The position numbers and the translations under genes are program-made. A stretch of DNA of 64,000 nucleotides. Origin: JBBREP01 sp036501845 (GTDB lineage Bacteria; Actinomycetota; Acidimicrobiia; IMCC26256; PALSA-610). How positions within the stretch are numbered: the stretch's first letter is position 1; each line of letters opens with the position of its first letter. Below the pieces are notes generated by a model. That model was not told the origin of the DNA and made no database searches. It saw only the letters and a list, made by a program, of their open reading frames with translations. This document shows positions 52,702 through 59,518 of the stretch, in pieces. Location: contig DASXZO010000036.1 in NCBI GenBank assembly GCA_036501845.1, forward strand, positions 62,001-126,000, written 5' to 3'.

Positions 52702-53000
52702 ATGCCACGACATCGGTCGTTCGGCGTCGCCACAGCCATCGTTGCGCCGATCGCCGTCTCGCTGATCGGCGGCCGCACCTCGGGGCTCGCGGCCGCGGCG
52801 TCGGCGGCGCTCCGTTCGACTTCTTCTTCACGAAGCCCTACTACTCGCTGTCGATCGCTTGCGGCACGGCGCTGCAAGGACGGTTCGTGATCGAGCTGGT
52901 CGGCGGAATGTCCGGGCTCGCGATCGACCCCGACCGCCGGGCCCAAGCCCTCGCGCTGGCCGACCAACCCGGCACCGCCCTCGCCGCACCTCCGAGCTGA
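52702..53000 (+). pseudogene. Decayed DUF4118-GAF membrane protein
   Basis: Two frames give pieces of one family. From the ATG at 52702: VATAIVAPIAVSLIGGRTSG and LAAAASAA; then after a one-base shift near 52815, PFDFFFTKPYYSLSIACGT, matching the FDFFFTxPY core of DUF4118. The next part, ALQGRFVIELVGG, RRAQALALADQPGTALAAP, is the very end of the GAF-like domain, so several hundred bases in the middle are missing. A paralogue of the intact gene at 50725-51513. Ends 9 nt before a 16-bp hairpin. Confidence 0.65.
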
Positions 53001-53008
53001 CGCTCCGG

Positions 53009-53055
53009 CCGTTTGGCAATTTCGTTGGGAACGTGGCTGCGAAATTGCCAAACGG
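53009..53055. terminator. Perfect 16-bp hairpin
   Basis: CCGTTTGGCAATTTCG (53009-53024) and CGAAATTGCCAAACGG (53040-53055), 15-nt loop. Lies just after the DUF4118 remnant and before the bL37-like gene. Strong enough to act as terminator in both directions; the A/T-rich arms stand out from the local composition. Confidence 0.6.
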
Positions 53056-53086
53056 ATTCGGTTCGGAGGCGGAGGGGGTCAGCGGG

Positions 53087-53092
53087 TAGCGT
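53087..53092 (+). promoter_or_regulatory. TAGCGT -10-like box for the bL37-like gene
   Basis: TAGCGT ends 8 nt before the GTG at 53101. A purine-rich GGAGGCGGAGGGGG lies upstream of the box, too far for ribosome binding from the GTG. Confidence 0.4.
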
Positions 53093-53100
53093 GCTCGGCC

Positions 53101-53190
53101 GTGAGCAAGAAGTCGAAGATGCGCCGCCTCAACGCCAAGCGTAAGAAGGCGAACCACGGCAAGCGTCCGCTGGCCGGCAAGCGCTCCTGA
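53101..53190 (+). CDS. Tiny basic protein resembling large-subunit protein bL37
   Basis: 29 residues, GTG start: (M)SKKSKMRRLNAKRKKANHG then KRPLAGKRS. Over one third Lys/Arg. The KANHGKRP segment matches the C-terminus of mycobacterial bL37 (about 24 residues, found in 50S structures) as I remember it; the N-terminal half is only similar in charge. Together with bS22 at 32.7 kb this would give both actinobacterial-specific small ribosomal proteins in one window. Too short for certainty without comparison. Confidence 0.6.
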   Translation: MSKKSKMRRLNAKRKKANHGKRPLAGKRS

Positions 53191-53244
53191 ATCTCCGCCT
53201 GCGCTCACTGTCCCTCTCGCGCCGATCTTCACCGGGTGCCACCC

Positions 53245-53751
53245 ATGGCTGACGTCGACGACGTCCACATACTCCCCGATCCCACGACGCACGAGCTGCT
53301 CCGCACGACGCTCGAGCGCGCCAACAAGGTGAGCAACCTGGCGCGCGCCGAGGCGCTGCGCCGCAACGTGTTCGCCGGGCGCGAGCTGCGCGAGCTGGTG
53401 AAGGACGTGGTGGAGAAGAACAAGCTGCACGACGCCTTCGTCACGCCGATCACCGAGCGCGTCGAGCAGTCACTCGAACGCCGCGCCGGCAAGCAGCCGA
53501 AGTTCTCCACCTACCAGTCGCTCACGCTTCCCGCCGGCGCGTTCAAGTGGAGCTCCGACGGCAAGGTCGCGCTCCCGACTGCGAAGGGCCGCCGCACGAT
53601 CGCGGTGCGCGTCGACACGGCACGTGGTGGTCTGCGACCGCCGCTCGAAGGTCGTCCGGCGATGATCGTGTTCCGCAACGGCCAGTTCGACCTGCTCGCG
53701 GCCGACGTCGATCGCAACGTCTACGACGACGACGAAGACGACGAGGACTGA
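53245..53751 (+). CDS. Orphan protein resembling the N-terminal (non-nuclease) part of IS605-type TnpB; acidic tail
   Basis: 168 residues from the ATG at 53245 (GTG 53236 possible). Helical first half (HELLRTTLERANKVSNLARA, then ELRELVKDVVEKNKLHDAFV), then a strand-rich part: KFSTYQSLTLPAGAFKWSSD, KVALPTAKGRRTIAVRV, GRPAMIVFRNGQFDLLAADV. The run YQSLT-x(n)-F-x-W...V-x-LxTxxGR...GxPAxIVxRxGxFxL resembles the WED-like barrel in front of RuvC in TnpB. No RuvC or zinc-ribbon part follows; instead the protein ends in DDDEDDED. Either an exapted TnpB N-domain or chance similarity. Function unknown. Confidence 0.4.
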   Translation: MADVDDVHILPDPTTHELLRTTLERANKVSNLARAEALRRNVFAGRELRELVKDVVEKNKLHDAFVTPITERVEQSLERRAGKQPKFSTYQSLTLPAGAFKWSSDGKVALPTAKGRRTIAVRVDTARGGLRPPLEGRPAMIVFRNGQFDLLAADVDRNVYDDDEDDED

Positions 53752-54611
53752 GCCTCGCGGCGCTCACGCGCCTCTCTCGCTTCACGTTCACGCGCCACCC
53801 ACGGACCGGCTTCGATCAGCACGAGCGCCTGTGCGCTCCTGCCGATCGGACCCTCACGATCGTGGATCACGGCCTCGCTCAGCCCACCGCCCTCGCCGTG
53901 CGCCCATGCGCGCGCGTCGAGGCCGATCCACTCCCCGATCGCCGGCCGGTGCACGTGCACCGAGAGCTCCGCGTTGATGGTGCCGGCATCGGCCATGCGC
54001 ACCGGATTGCCCACACCGCTCGCGAAGTCGGCCGCGGCCACCACGCGTTCGATCGCGGTGGGCTCTTCGCCGGCAACCACCGGCACGTGCAGGCGCAGCC
54101 ACCCGCTGCCCGGTCCGGCGCGCTCCCAGTCACCCGTGGCGATACGCACCTCGGTGGCGCTCCAGAAACCGACAAGACCAGTGAGACCCAACGGCGCCGG
54201 CGGGAGATCGTCGGGGCTGCAGGGCATGGTCACGCCCGGCGGTTCCGCGCTCGGGCCGACGTCGTAACGCGCGGTTTCGGTGCGCTCGACGCGTAACGCG
54301 TGCACGCCCGCCACAACTGGGCCATCGTGATCGCCGGCGCGCATCGTGACGTCGATCCATTGCACGCGCCGGCCGGGCCGCACCGTCGTCGCGTCGAGCA
54401 CGAGCCGTCCCATCGGCACCGGCCGGTACAACTCCACGGTGAGGCGCGTCACGAAATGCGCGGGACCGGAGTCGTGGCGCTCGGCCGCGCGCGCGAGCAA
54501 TGCCGCAACTGGGCCGCCGTGCAACGCGTTCGGATCCCACGGGCCGCGGGCGAGTTCGGTGGCGACGAAGCCGTCGCCATCGGGCATGAACAGGGCTTCG
54601 GGGTCGGCCAC
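53721..54611 (-). CDS. Acyl-CoA thioesterase (double hot-dog, 4HBT_3/TesB-like)
   Basis: 296 residues from the GTG at 54611. Two hot-dog domains: the first has ATELARGPWDPNALHGGPVA, ALLARAAERHDSGP and TRLTVELYRPVPMGRLVLD; the second VGNPVRMADAGTINAELSVH and GEWIGLDARAWAHGEGGGLS, EAVIHDREGPIGRSAQALVL. The NALHGGP motif is the typical first-domain signature. It should hydrolyse acyl-CoA. The protein ends in eight serines produced because its last 31 bp are antisense to the acidic tail of the convergent gene. Divergent from an SDR gene across a palindromic operator. Confidence 0.85.
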   Translation of the reverse strand: MADPEALFMPDGDGFVATELARGPWDPNALHGGPVAALLARAAERHDSGPAHFVTRLTVELYRPVPMGRLVLDATTVRPGRRVQWIDVTMRAGDHDGPVVAGVHALRVERTETARYDVGPSAEPPGVTMPCSPDDLPPAPLGLTGLVGFWSATEVRIATGDWERAGPGSGWLRLHVPVVAGEEPTAIERVVAAADFASGVGNPVRMADAGTINAELSVHVHRPAIGEWIGLDARAWAHGEGGGLSEAVIHDREGPIGRSAQALVLIEAGPWVAREREAREARERREAQSSSSSSSS

Positions 54612-54619
54612 GGCGCCAC

Positions 54620-54625
54620 ACTGTA
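54620..54625 (-). promoter_or_regulatory. TACAGT -10-like box for the thioesterase gene
   Basis: TACAGT on the minus strand ends 8 nt before the GTG at 54611. A CTGACA (-35-like) 15 nt further upstream overlaps the palindrome at 54632-54645. Confidence 0.4.
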
Positions 54626-54630
54626 GGAAG

Positions 54631-54659
54631 TTGACACGCGTGTCAGCTCTGCCTACGTT
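54631..54659 (+). promoter_or_regulatory. Leaderless promoter and 14-bp palindromic operator controlling divergent thioesterase/SDR genes
   Basis: Perfect -35 TTGACA (54631-54636), 17-nt spacer, -10 TACGTT (54654-54659), then 9 nt to the ATG at 54669. The perfect palindrome TGACACGCGTGTCA (54632-54645) overlaps this -35 and, on the other strand, the -35-like element of the thioesterase promoter. A dimeric, probably TetR-type, repressor bound here would shut both genes; no regulator gene lies next to it. Confidence 0.65.
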
Positions 54660-54668
54660 CCACGGCCG

Positions 54669-55442
54669 ATGCCCGACGAACGCTGGCTCGACGGCAAGGT
54701 GGCGTTGATCACCGGTTCGGGGTCCGGCCAGGGCCGCGCTGCGGCGGTGCTGTTCGCACGGCACGGCGCACGCGTCGCGGTGATCGACATCAACGACGAA
54801 GGCGCGTCCGAGACCGTCAAGATGGTCGAATCGGCGGGCGGCGAGTCGTTCGCGATGCATGCCGACGTGTCGGAGCGCGACGAGTGCAACCGCATGGTCG
54901 CCACCACGATGGAGCGCCTCGGCCGGCTCGACGTGATCTACAACAACGCCGCGGTGCAGATGTCGGGGCGGCTCGTCGAATGCAGCGAAGCCGATTGGGA
55001 TCTCACGATCGCCACGAACCTCTCGGCCATCTTCTGGGCATGCCGGGCCGCGATCCCGGCGATGCTCGAGGGTGACGGCGGCTCGATCATCAACACTGCG
55101 TCCACCCTCGGACTGATCGGCAGCGAGGGCTACGCCGCGTACGGCGCGGCCAAGGCCGGTCTGGTGGCGCTCACGAAACAGATCGCCACCGAGTACGGCC
55201 CGACGATCCGCGCCAACGTGATCGCGCCTGGATCGATCGACACACCGCGTTTTCGCAAGGTGCTCACGGGGATCGACAACGTCGACGAGTTCCTCACGAT
55301 GCTCACGTCGAACATGCCGATGCGGAGGCTCGGCACGGCCGACGACATTGCGAACGCAGCACTGTTCCTCGCGAGCGACCGCTCGGCCTACACGAGCGGT
55401 GCCATCGTGCCGGTCGACGGCGGACTGAGCGCATTGAGATGA
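54669..55442 (+). CDS. SDR-family NAD(P)-dependent oxidoreductase
   Basis: 257 residues. Classical SDR: VALITGSGSGQGRAAAVLFA (TGxxxGxG), acidic VAVIDINDEG after strand 2, indicating NAD preference, MHADVSERDE, YNNAAVQ (NNAA form of NNAG), INTASTLGLIGS with Ser, and EGYAAYGAAKAGLVAL with YxxxK. C-terminal SGAIVPVDGGLSALR is typical. Substrate probably a hydroxyacyl-CoA or hydroxysteroid. Divergent from the thioesterase under one operator, and followed by a second SDR, an amidohydrolase and an epoxide hydrolase, which suggests a catabolic locus. Confidence 0.9.
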   Translation: MPDERWLDGKVALITGSGSGQGRAAAVLFARHGARVAVIDINDEGASETVKMVESAGGESFAMHADVSERDECNRMVATTMERLGRLDVIYNNAAVQMSGRLVECSEADWDLTIATNLSAIFWACRAAIPAMLEGDGGSIINTASTLGLIGSEGYAAYGAAKAGLVALTKQIATEYGPTIRANVIAPGSIDTPRFRKVLTGIDNVDEFLTMLTSNMPMRRLGTADDIANAALFLASDRSAYTSGAIVPVDGGLSALR

Positions 55443-55477
55443 ACCGCTCATTCGGCACAGCTCGATTGCTCCCGTTC

Positions 55478-55561
55478 GGGCGCGGCGATCGGAGCAGCAC
55501 GGGAGCGACGGAGGAGCGACACGTGTGCGCAGTGAGCTCGCCGCCGAGCGCAGCGAGGCCA
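55478..55561 (+). repeat. 84-nt dispersed repeat, copy 2 (immediately upstream of the second SDR)
   Basis: 77 of 84 bases identical to 41617-41700, no gaps, and the identity ends at the initiation region in both. Here the ATG that follows the repeat (55562) is at once followed by TGA; the SDR uses the GTG at 55564 instead, with the same GCGAGG as ribosome site. Confidence 0.85.
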
Positions 55562-55563
55562 AT

Positions 55564-56316
55564 GTGATTGCGATTGTGACGGGTGGCGCGTCGGGGTTGG
55601 GCGAGGCGGTTGCTCGGCGGCTCGCGAGCGACGGTGCCACGGTGGTGGTGGCCGACATCGACGAGCGCGCCGGTCAGCAGGTGGCCGACAACCTCAAGGC
55701 CGCGGGCTTCGCGGTGGAGGCCGAGACCGTCGACGTCACCGACGAAGGCGAGGTCGCGGCGATGGTGGATGCGGTCGTCGAGCGCCACGGCCGCGTCGAC
55801 GTGCTCGTGTGCAGCGCCGCGATCGAGGTGCGCGCGTCGGTGGTCGAATGCAGCGACGACGACTGGCAGCGCGTCATCGACGTGAACCTCAAGGGTCCGT
55901 TCCTCTGCATGAAGCACGCCATCCCGCACATCGCCGCGGCCGGTGGCGGTTCGGTAGTGATCATGAGCTCCGTGCTCGGCGCGATCGGCTCGCCCGGATA
56001 CGCGGCCTACTGCGCGTCGAAGGGCGCGCTCAACAACCTCGCCAAGCAGGCCGCGATCGAGCACGCGCCCGAAGGCGTGCGGGTGAACGTGATCTCGCCG
56101 TCGGCCACCGACACCGGTCTATTCATGAAGATGGCCGAGAGCACCGGCGACCCGAAGCGCATCATCGACATGGTCACGCGCAACTCTCCGATGCGGCGGC
56201 TCGGCACCGGCGCCGAGGTTGCCGACACCGTGGCGTTCCTGTGCTCGCCGGGCGCGGCATACATCTCGGGCACGATCATCCCGCTCGACGGCGGCCTCGC
56301 AGCCCGCCGCCCGTGA
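55564..56316 (+). CDS. SDR-family oxidoreductase
   Basis: 250 residues from GTG 55564 (GAGG 5-6 nt upstream, supplied by the repeat); a GTG at 55525 would add 13 residues encoded by the repeat. Classical SDR: AIVTGGASGLGEAVARRLAS, VVVADIDERAG (NAD-type Asp), DVTDEGEV, VCSAAIE in the NNAG position, VVIMSSVLGAIGS with Ser and GYAAYCASKGALNNLAKQAA with YxxxK. C-terminal YISGTIIPLDGGLAAR. The stop overlaps the GTG of the amidohydrolase by 4 nt, so the two are coupled. Confidence 0.9.
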   Translation: MIAIVTGGASGLGEAVARRLASDGATVVVADIDERAGQQVADNLKAAGFAVEAETVDVTDEGEVAAMVDAVVERHGRVDVLVCSAAIEVRASVVECSDDDWQRVIDVNLKGPFLCMKHAIPHIAAAGGGSVVIMSSVLGAIGSPGYAAYCASKGALNNLAKQAAIEHAPEGVRVNVISPSATDTGLFMKMAESTGDPKRIIDMVTRNSPMRRLGTGAEVADTVAFLCSPGAAYISGTIIPLDGGLAARRP

Positions 56317-57395
56317 CCGTCACACGCGACTCGCGCACACCCAATTACGTCGTCGACGGCGACGGGCATGTGATCGAGCCCGGCGGCATCTTCGGCTCGG
56401 CGCAGCGGGCCGACCGCAACCCGATCAACGTGTCGCCGAACACGCCGTTCGAGATGTGCGGGGGCGCCGATCTCTCCGAACAGTTCGAGAGCGGCTGGAG
56501 CGCGGAGTCGTACCTGCATGCGATGGACGCGCAGGGCATCGATGCCGCGGTGCTCTACCCGTCGGTCGGGTTGTTTGTGCCCTACCAGGACGGCATCACC
56601 ACCGACGAGCACCTCAGCGCGTGCGCGGGTTACGACGACTGGATCGCGCAGTACTGCGCGCACGCGCCGAACCGGCTCGCGGGCGTCGGGATCGCGCCCG
56701 TGCTGGGCGAAGGGGCCGTGGCGGCACGTGAAGCGGAACGGGCGAAGGGCCTCGGCCTCGTGGCGATGATGGTGCGGCCGAACTTCGTCTTCGGTCGCAA
56801 CCTCGGTGACCGCGGCTTCGATCCCCTCTACGACGCGCTCGAGGCCAACGGTCTCGTGCTCGCGGTGCACGAGGGCTTCGGCGTGCAGTCGGGCCCCACG
56901 ATCGGTGCCGACCGTTTTCCCGGCTTCACGGCGCGCCACCTCTGCTCGCATCCGATGGAACAGATGGCCGCGATGGCGAGCCTGATGCTCGATGGCGCGC
57001 TCGAACGGCACCCGCAGCTGCGCGTCGCGTTTCTCGAGTCGGGCACCGGCTGGCTCCCCTACTGGCTGGCGCGGCTCGACGACCACATCGAGTGGATGCA
57101 CGACACCGAGACCAAGCAGCTCTCACTGTCGGCCACCGAATACTTCGCGCGCCAGTGCGTGATCTCGTGCGACCCCGAAGACACGTTGGTGGCGCGCACG
57201 GTGGAGACGGTCGGCGCCGACCATGTGATCTGGGCGAGCGACTTCCCGCACCCCGACGCCGCGTACCCCGATGCGGTCGAGGAGTTCTTGGAGGAGAACC
57301 CCACGCTCGACCGCCCGACGCTCGAGTCCGTGCTGTCGCGCACACCAGCCGAGTTCTACGACCTCACCGACCGCTTCACTCCCCGGGCGTCGTAA
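56313..57395 (+). CDS. Amidohydrolase-2 (ACMSD-like/PF04909) family hydrolase
   Basis: 360 residues. TIM-barrel metal hydrolase: N-terminal VVDGDGHVIEPGGIFGS (one His kept of the usual HxH), AMDAQGIDAAVLYPSVGLFV, NRLAGVGIAPVLGEGAVAAR, VLAVHEGFGVQ with the barrel His, AFLESGTGWLPYWLARLDDH and the end motif IWASDFPHPDAAYPDAVEE with the metal Asp. Such enzymes decarboxylate or hydrolyse ring-cleavage products and are common next to SDRs in aromatic/steroid catabolism. Coupled to the SDR upstream. Its stop codon lies inside a bidirectional hairpin. Confidence 0.85.
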   Translation: MTVTRDSRTPNYVVDGDGHVIEPGGIFGSAQRADRNPINVSPNTPFEMCGGADLSEQFESGWSAESYLHAMDAQGIDAAVLYPSVGLFVPYQDGITTDEHLSACAGYDDWIAQYCAHAPNRLAGVGIAPVLGEGAVAAREAERAKGLGLVAMMVRPNFVFGRNLGDRGFDPLYDALEANGLVLAVHEGFGVQSGPTIGADRFPGFTARHLCSHPMEQMAAMASLMLDGALERHPQLRVAFLESGTGWLPYWLARLDDHIEWMHDTETKQLSLSATEYFARQCVISCDPEDTLVARTVETVGADHVIWASDFPHPDAAYPDAVEEFLEENPTLDRPTLESVLSRTPAEFYDLTDRFTPRAS

Positions 57396-57427
57396 AGCGT
57401 CGAATAGCGACGCTCTACGACGCCCGG
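57383..57427. terminator. Bidirectional terminator hairpin holding both stop codons
   Basis: CCGGGCGTCGTA (57383-57394) pairs with TACGACGCCCGG (57416-57427), and AGCGTCG (57396-57402) with CGACGCT (57408-57414) around AATAG, giving a 19-bp stem with a single mismatched pair. The TAA of the rightward amidohydrolase (57393-57395) and the TAG of the leftward membrane-protein gene (57415-57417) are both in the stem. Confidence 0.85.
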
Positions 57428-57765
57428 GTGGTCGAGCGTTCTTCGTGCTCGCGGGCGCCGAGGGTTGCGGCGCGGCCGAGTACGGCGGCCACCCCGAGCG
57501 CGGCCACGAGCACGAGCTTCCAGCCGATCGCCGCGCACAACACGCCGACGATCACGATCACGACGATGTTCGCGCGCTGCGACGCCTTGCGGTGGCCACG
57601 CGTTCCGAAGCCGTGCGCGCGCACGAGCCGGCGGACGAAATACGCCGCGAACGTTGCAACAACGACCGCCACACCCACGAGCAACCACATCCACGCCGGC
57701 GTCGAGTGATGCGCGCCGCAGCCGCACACTGCCTTCAATTTCTCGGTGAGGCCCGCGATCACCAT
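57415..57765 (-). CDS. Small two-span membrane protein of unknown function
   Basis: 116 residues. A Cys/His-rich start (KLKAVCGCGAHHSTP), a first membrane span (WMWLLVGVAVVVATFAAYFV), a basic loop (RRLVRAHGFGTRGHRKASQR) and a second hydrophobic region (IVVIVIVGVLCAAIGWKLVL through VAALGVAAVLG). Family not recognised. The CGC...HH cluster might bind metal or heme. Its start overlaps the stop of the upstream epoxide hydrolase by 7 bp, so they form an operon. Confidence 0.6.
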   Translation of the reverse strand: MVIAGLTEKLKAVCGCGAHHSTPAWMWLLVGVAVVVATFAAYFVRRLVRAHGFGTRGHRKASQRANIVVIVIVGVLCAAIGWKLVLVAALGVAAVLGRAATLGAREHEERSTTRAS

Positions 57766-58640
57766 CGGTCGAGCGACGCCAGGTACTCGCGCATCGCCGC
57801 AGTCGTTTCGGCGGGCCGCTCCTGTTGCGTCCAGTGCCCGCAGTCGTCGATGACCACTCTCGTGAGGTTCGGCACGCGCTCTTCCATGCCGATGGTCATC
57901 GCCGGCGTGAGCACCGGGTCATCGGCGCCGGAGATCATCAAGCACGGCACGTCGATGTTGCGCGCGGCCCACGATTCGGAGAGCTCCCAGTTGCGATCCA
58001 TGTTGCGGTAGTACTCGATCGGCGGCGTGAGCGCGCCAGCCGGCCGGAAGGCGCGCTTGTACACGTCGAGCACGTCGGGCGGGAAAGCATCGCGGTTGCG
58101 CAACATCTCGTTGAGGAAGATCATCTCGACGAAGTCGTCGGCGCCGCGACCCCAAGAGAACACCCATTCGGCGAGGCCCGGTTCCTGGAACTGGATGATG
58201 TAGATCGGCGTGTCGACGAAGATCGAGCGCAAGAGCTGCACAGTGGGCACCGGCGTGCGGGGCAGATCGGGCGTGTTCACACCGATCACACCGGCGGTGA
58301 TGTCGGGGAACATCCGCGCGAACTGCCACACGAGAATGCCGCCCCAATCGTGGCCGGCGATCACCACGTGGTGGTGTCCGAGCGCGCGCACGAGCGCGGC
58401 GAGTGTGCCGTTGAGGAACACCACGTCGTAGACCACGTCGGGCTTGTCGGTGCGGCCGTAACCCGGCATGTCGGGCGCGACCACGTGGTAGCCGTCGGCC
58501 GCGAGCGCGTCGATCTGGTGCCGCCACGAGAACGCCAGCTCGGGGAAGCCGTGACAGAGCAGCACGAGCGGATCGCTCGGATCACCCGCCTCGAGGCAGA
58601 ACACGCGCAACCCGTCGGCCACTACATAGCGCTCACGCAT
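57759..58640 (-). CDS. Epoxide hydrolase / haloalkane-dehalogenase-like alpha/beta hydrolase
   Basis: 293 residues. Oxyanion HGFP (30-33), nucleophile Asp98 in VIAGHDWGGILVWQFAR (GxDxG), cap-domain region from about 130, two tyrosine candidates (IYIIQFQEPG and IEYYRNMDRNWE) and the C-terminal VVIDDCGHWTQQERPAETTA with the catalytic His. An Asp nucleophile with the HGxP motif is typical of soluble epoxide hydrolases. Substrate unknown; fits the neighbouring oxidative catabolic genes. A TAACGT box 9 nt upstream of the ATG suggests a leaderless start. Confidence 0.88.
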   Translation of the reverse strand: MRERYVVADGLRVFCLEAGDPSDPLVLLCHGFPELAFSWRHQIDALAADGYHVVAPDMPGYGRTDKPDVVYDVVFLNGTLAALVRALGHHHVVIAGHDWGGILVWQFARMFPDITAGVIGVNTPDLPRTPVPTVQLLRSIFVDTPIYIIQFQEPGLAEWVFSWGRGADDFVEMIFLNEMLRNRDAFPPDVLDVYKRAFRPAGALTPPIEYYRNMDRNWELSESWAARNIDVPCLMISGADDPVLTPAMTIGMEERVPNLTRVVIDDCGHWTQQERPAETTAAMREYLASLDRW

Positions 58641-58649
58641 CGAGGTTTG

Positions 58650-58655
58650 ACGTTA
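58650..58655 (-). promoter_or_regulatory. TAACGT -10-like box for the epoxide hydrolase gene
   Basis: TAACGT on the minus strand ends 9 nt before the ATG at 58640; no Shine-Dalgarno between. Confidence 0.4.
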
Positions 58656-58720
58656 CGACGGCGCGAACCGATCGGCGGCTCCGAACGTCGAAGAGCACAG
58701 CTTCGACCAGGAGGTCTCCC

Positions 58721-59500
58721 GTGCTTTCGCCGTCAATCGTGACATTTCGTCACACCGCCATCGCGTGTATCGGTGCCGGAGCGCTTGCGCTCGGCGCGTG
58801 TTCGTCGAGCAGCCATCCCGCGGCTGCACCAGTTGCTCGTCCCGCCGTGTTACCGATCGCGAGCCGCAGCACCTCCACCCCAGGCCAGATCAGCGTGTCG
58901 GGCCACGGTGTGGTGGAGGGCGAGCCCGACACACTCACGCTGTCGCTCGGTGTCAGCGTGCAGCGCCCCACCGCGAGCGCCGCGATCTCCGACATGGAGT
59001 CGAGTGCGCAGGCGCTGATCAACCAACTCGTCGCGTCGGGCGTCGACAAGTCCGACATCCAGACCACGCAGCTCTCGGTGAACCCCACCTACGACAACCA
59101 CTCGCATCTCACCGGCTTCAACGCCTCGAACCAGGTGAGCGCCGACCTGCACCAGATGTCACGCGCCGGCGCGGTGATCGATGCCGCGGCTCGTGCCGCA
59201 GGGAGCGCGATCTCTCTCGGCGGCGTGTCGTTCTCGATCCAGAATTCCAGTCACCTCGTGCGCGCCGCACGCAAGCAGGCCGTGCAGGCCGCGGCCGATC
59301 AGGCTCGCCAGCTCGCGGCCGCAGCGGGCGTGAAGCTCGCGGCCGTGAAGTCCATCACCGAGACCAACGAGAACTCGCCGGTTCCCGAGAGCTTCGCGGT
59401 CGACTCCGCCGGACTCGCGGCACGGGCCTCGGTGCCGATCGAGCCGGGCAAGCAGTCGCTGAGCATCGACGTCACCGTGGTGTACGCGATCAACCAGTGA
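58721..59500 (+). CDS. SIMPL-domain (DUF541) lipoprotein
   Basis: 259 residues; GTG start with a full AGGAGG Shine-Dalgarno 6 nt upstream. Signal peptide with lipobox ALALGACSS (Cys27), a Ala/Pro linker, then a SIMPL domain: ISVSGHGVVEGEPDTLTLSL, MESSAQALINQLVASGVDKS, DIQTTQLSVNPTYDN and ARKQAVQAAADQARQLAAAA with the VKSITETNE end region. SIMPL/BP26-type proteins are exported, can form ring oligomers, and have no defined catalytic role. Probably surface-anchored. Confidence 0.85.
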   Translation: MLSPSIVTFRHTAIACIGAGALALGACSSSSHPAAAPVARPAVLPIASRSTSTPGQISVSGHGVVEGEPDTLTLSLGVSVQRPTASAAISDMESSAQALINQLVASGVDKSDIQTTQLSVNPTYDNHSHLTGFNASNQVSADLHQMSRAGAVIDAAARAAGSAISLGGVSFSIQNSSHLVRAARKQAVQAAADQARQLAAAAGVKLAAVKSITETNENSPVPESFAVDSAGLAARASVPIEPGKQSLSIDVTVVYAINQ

Positions 59501-59518
59501 CCGCCGCCAGCGCTCGCG

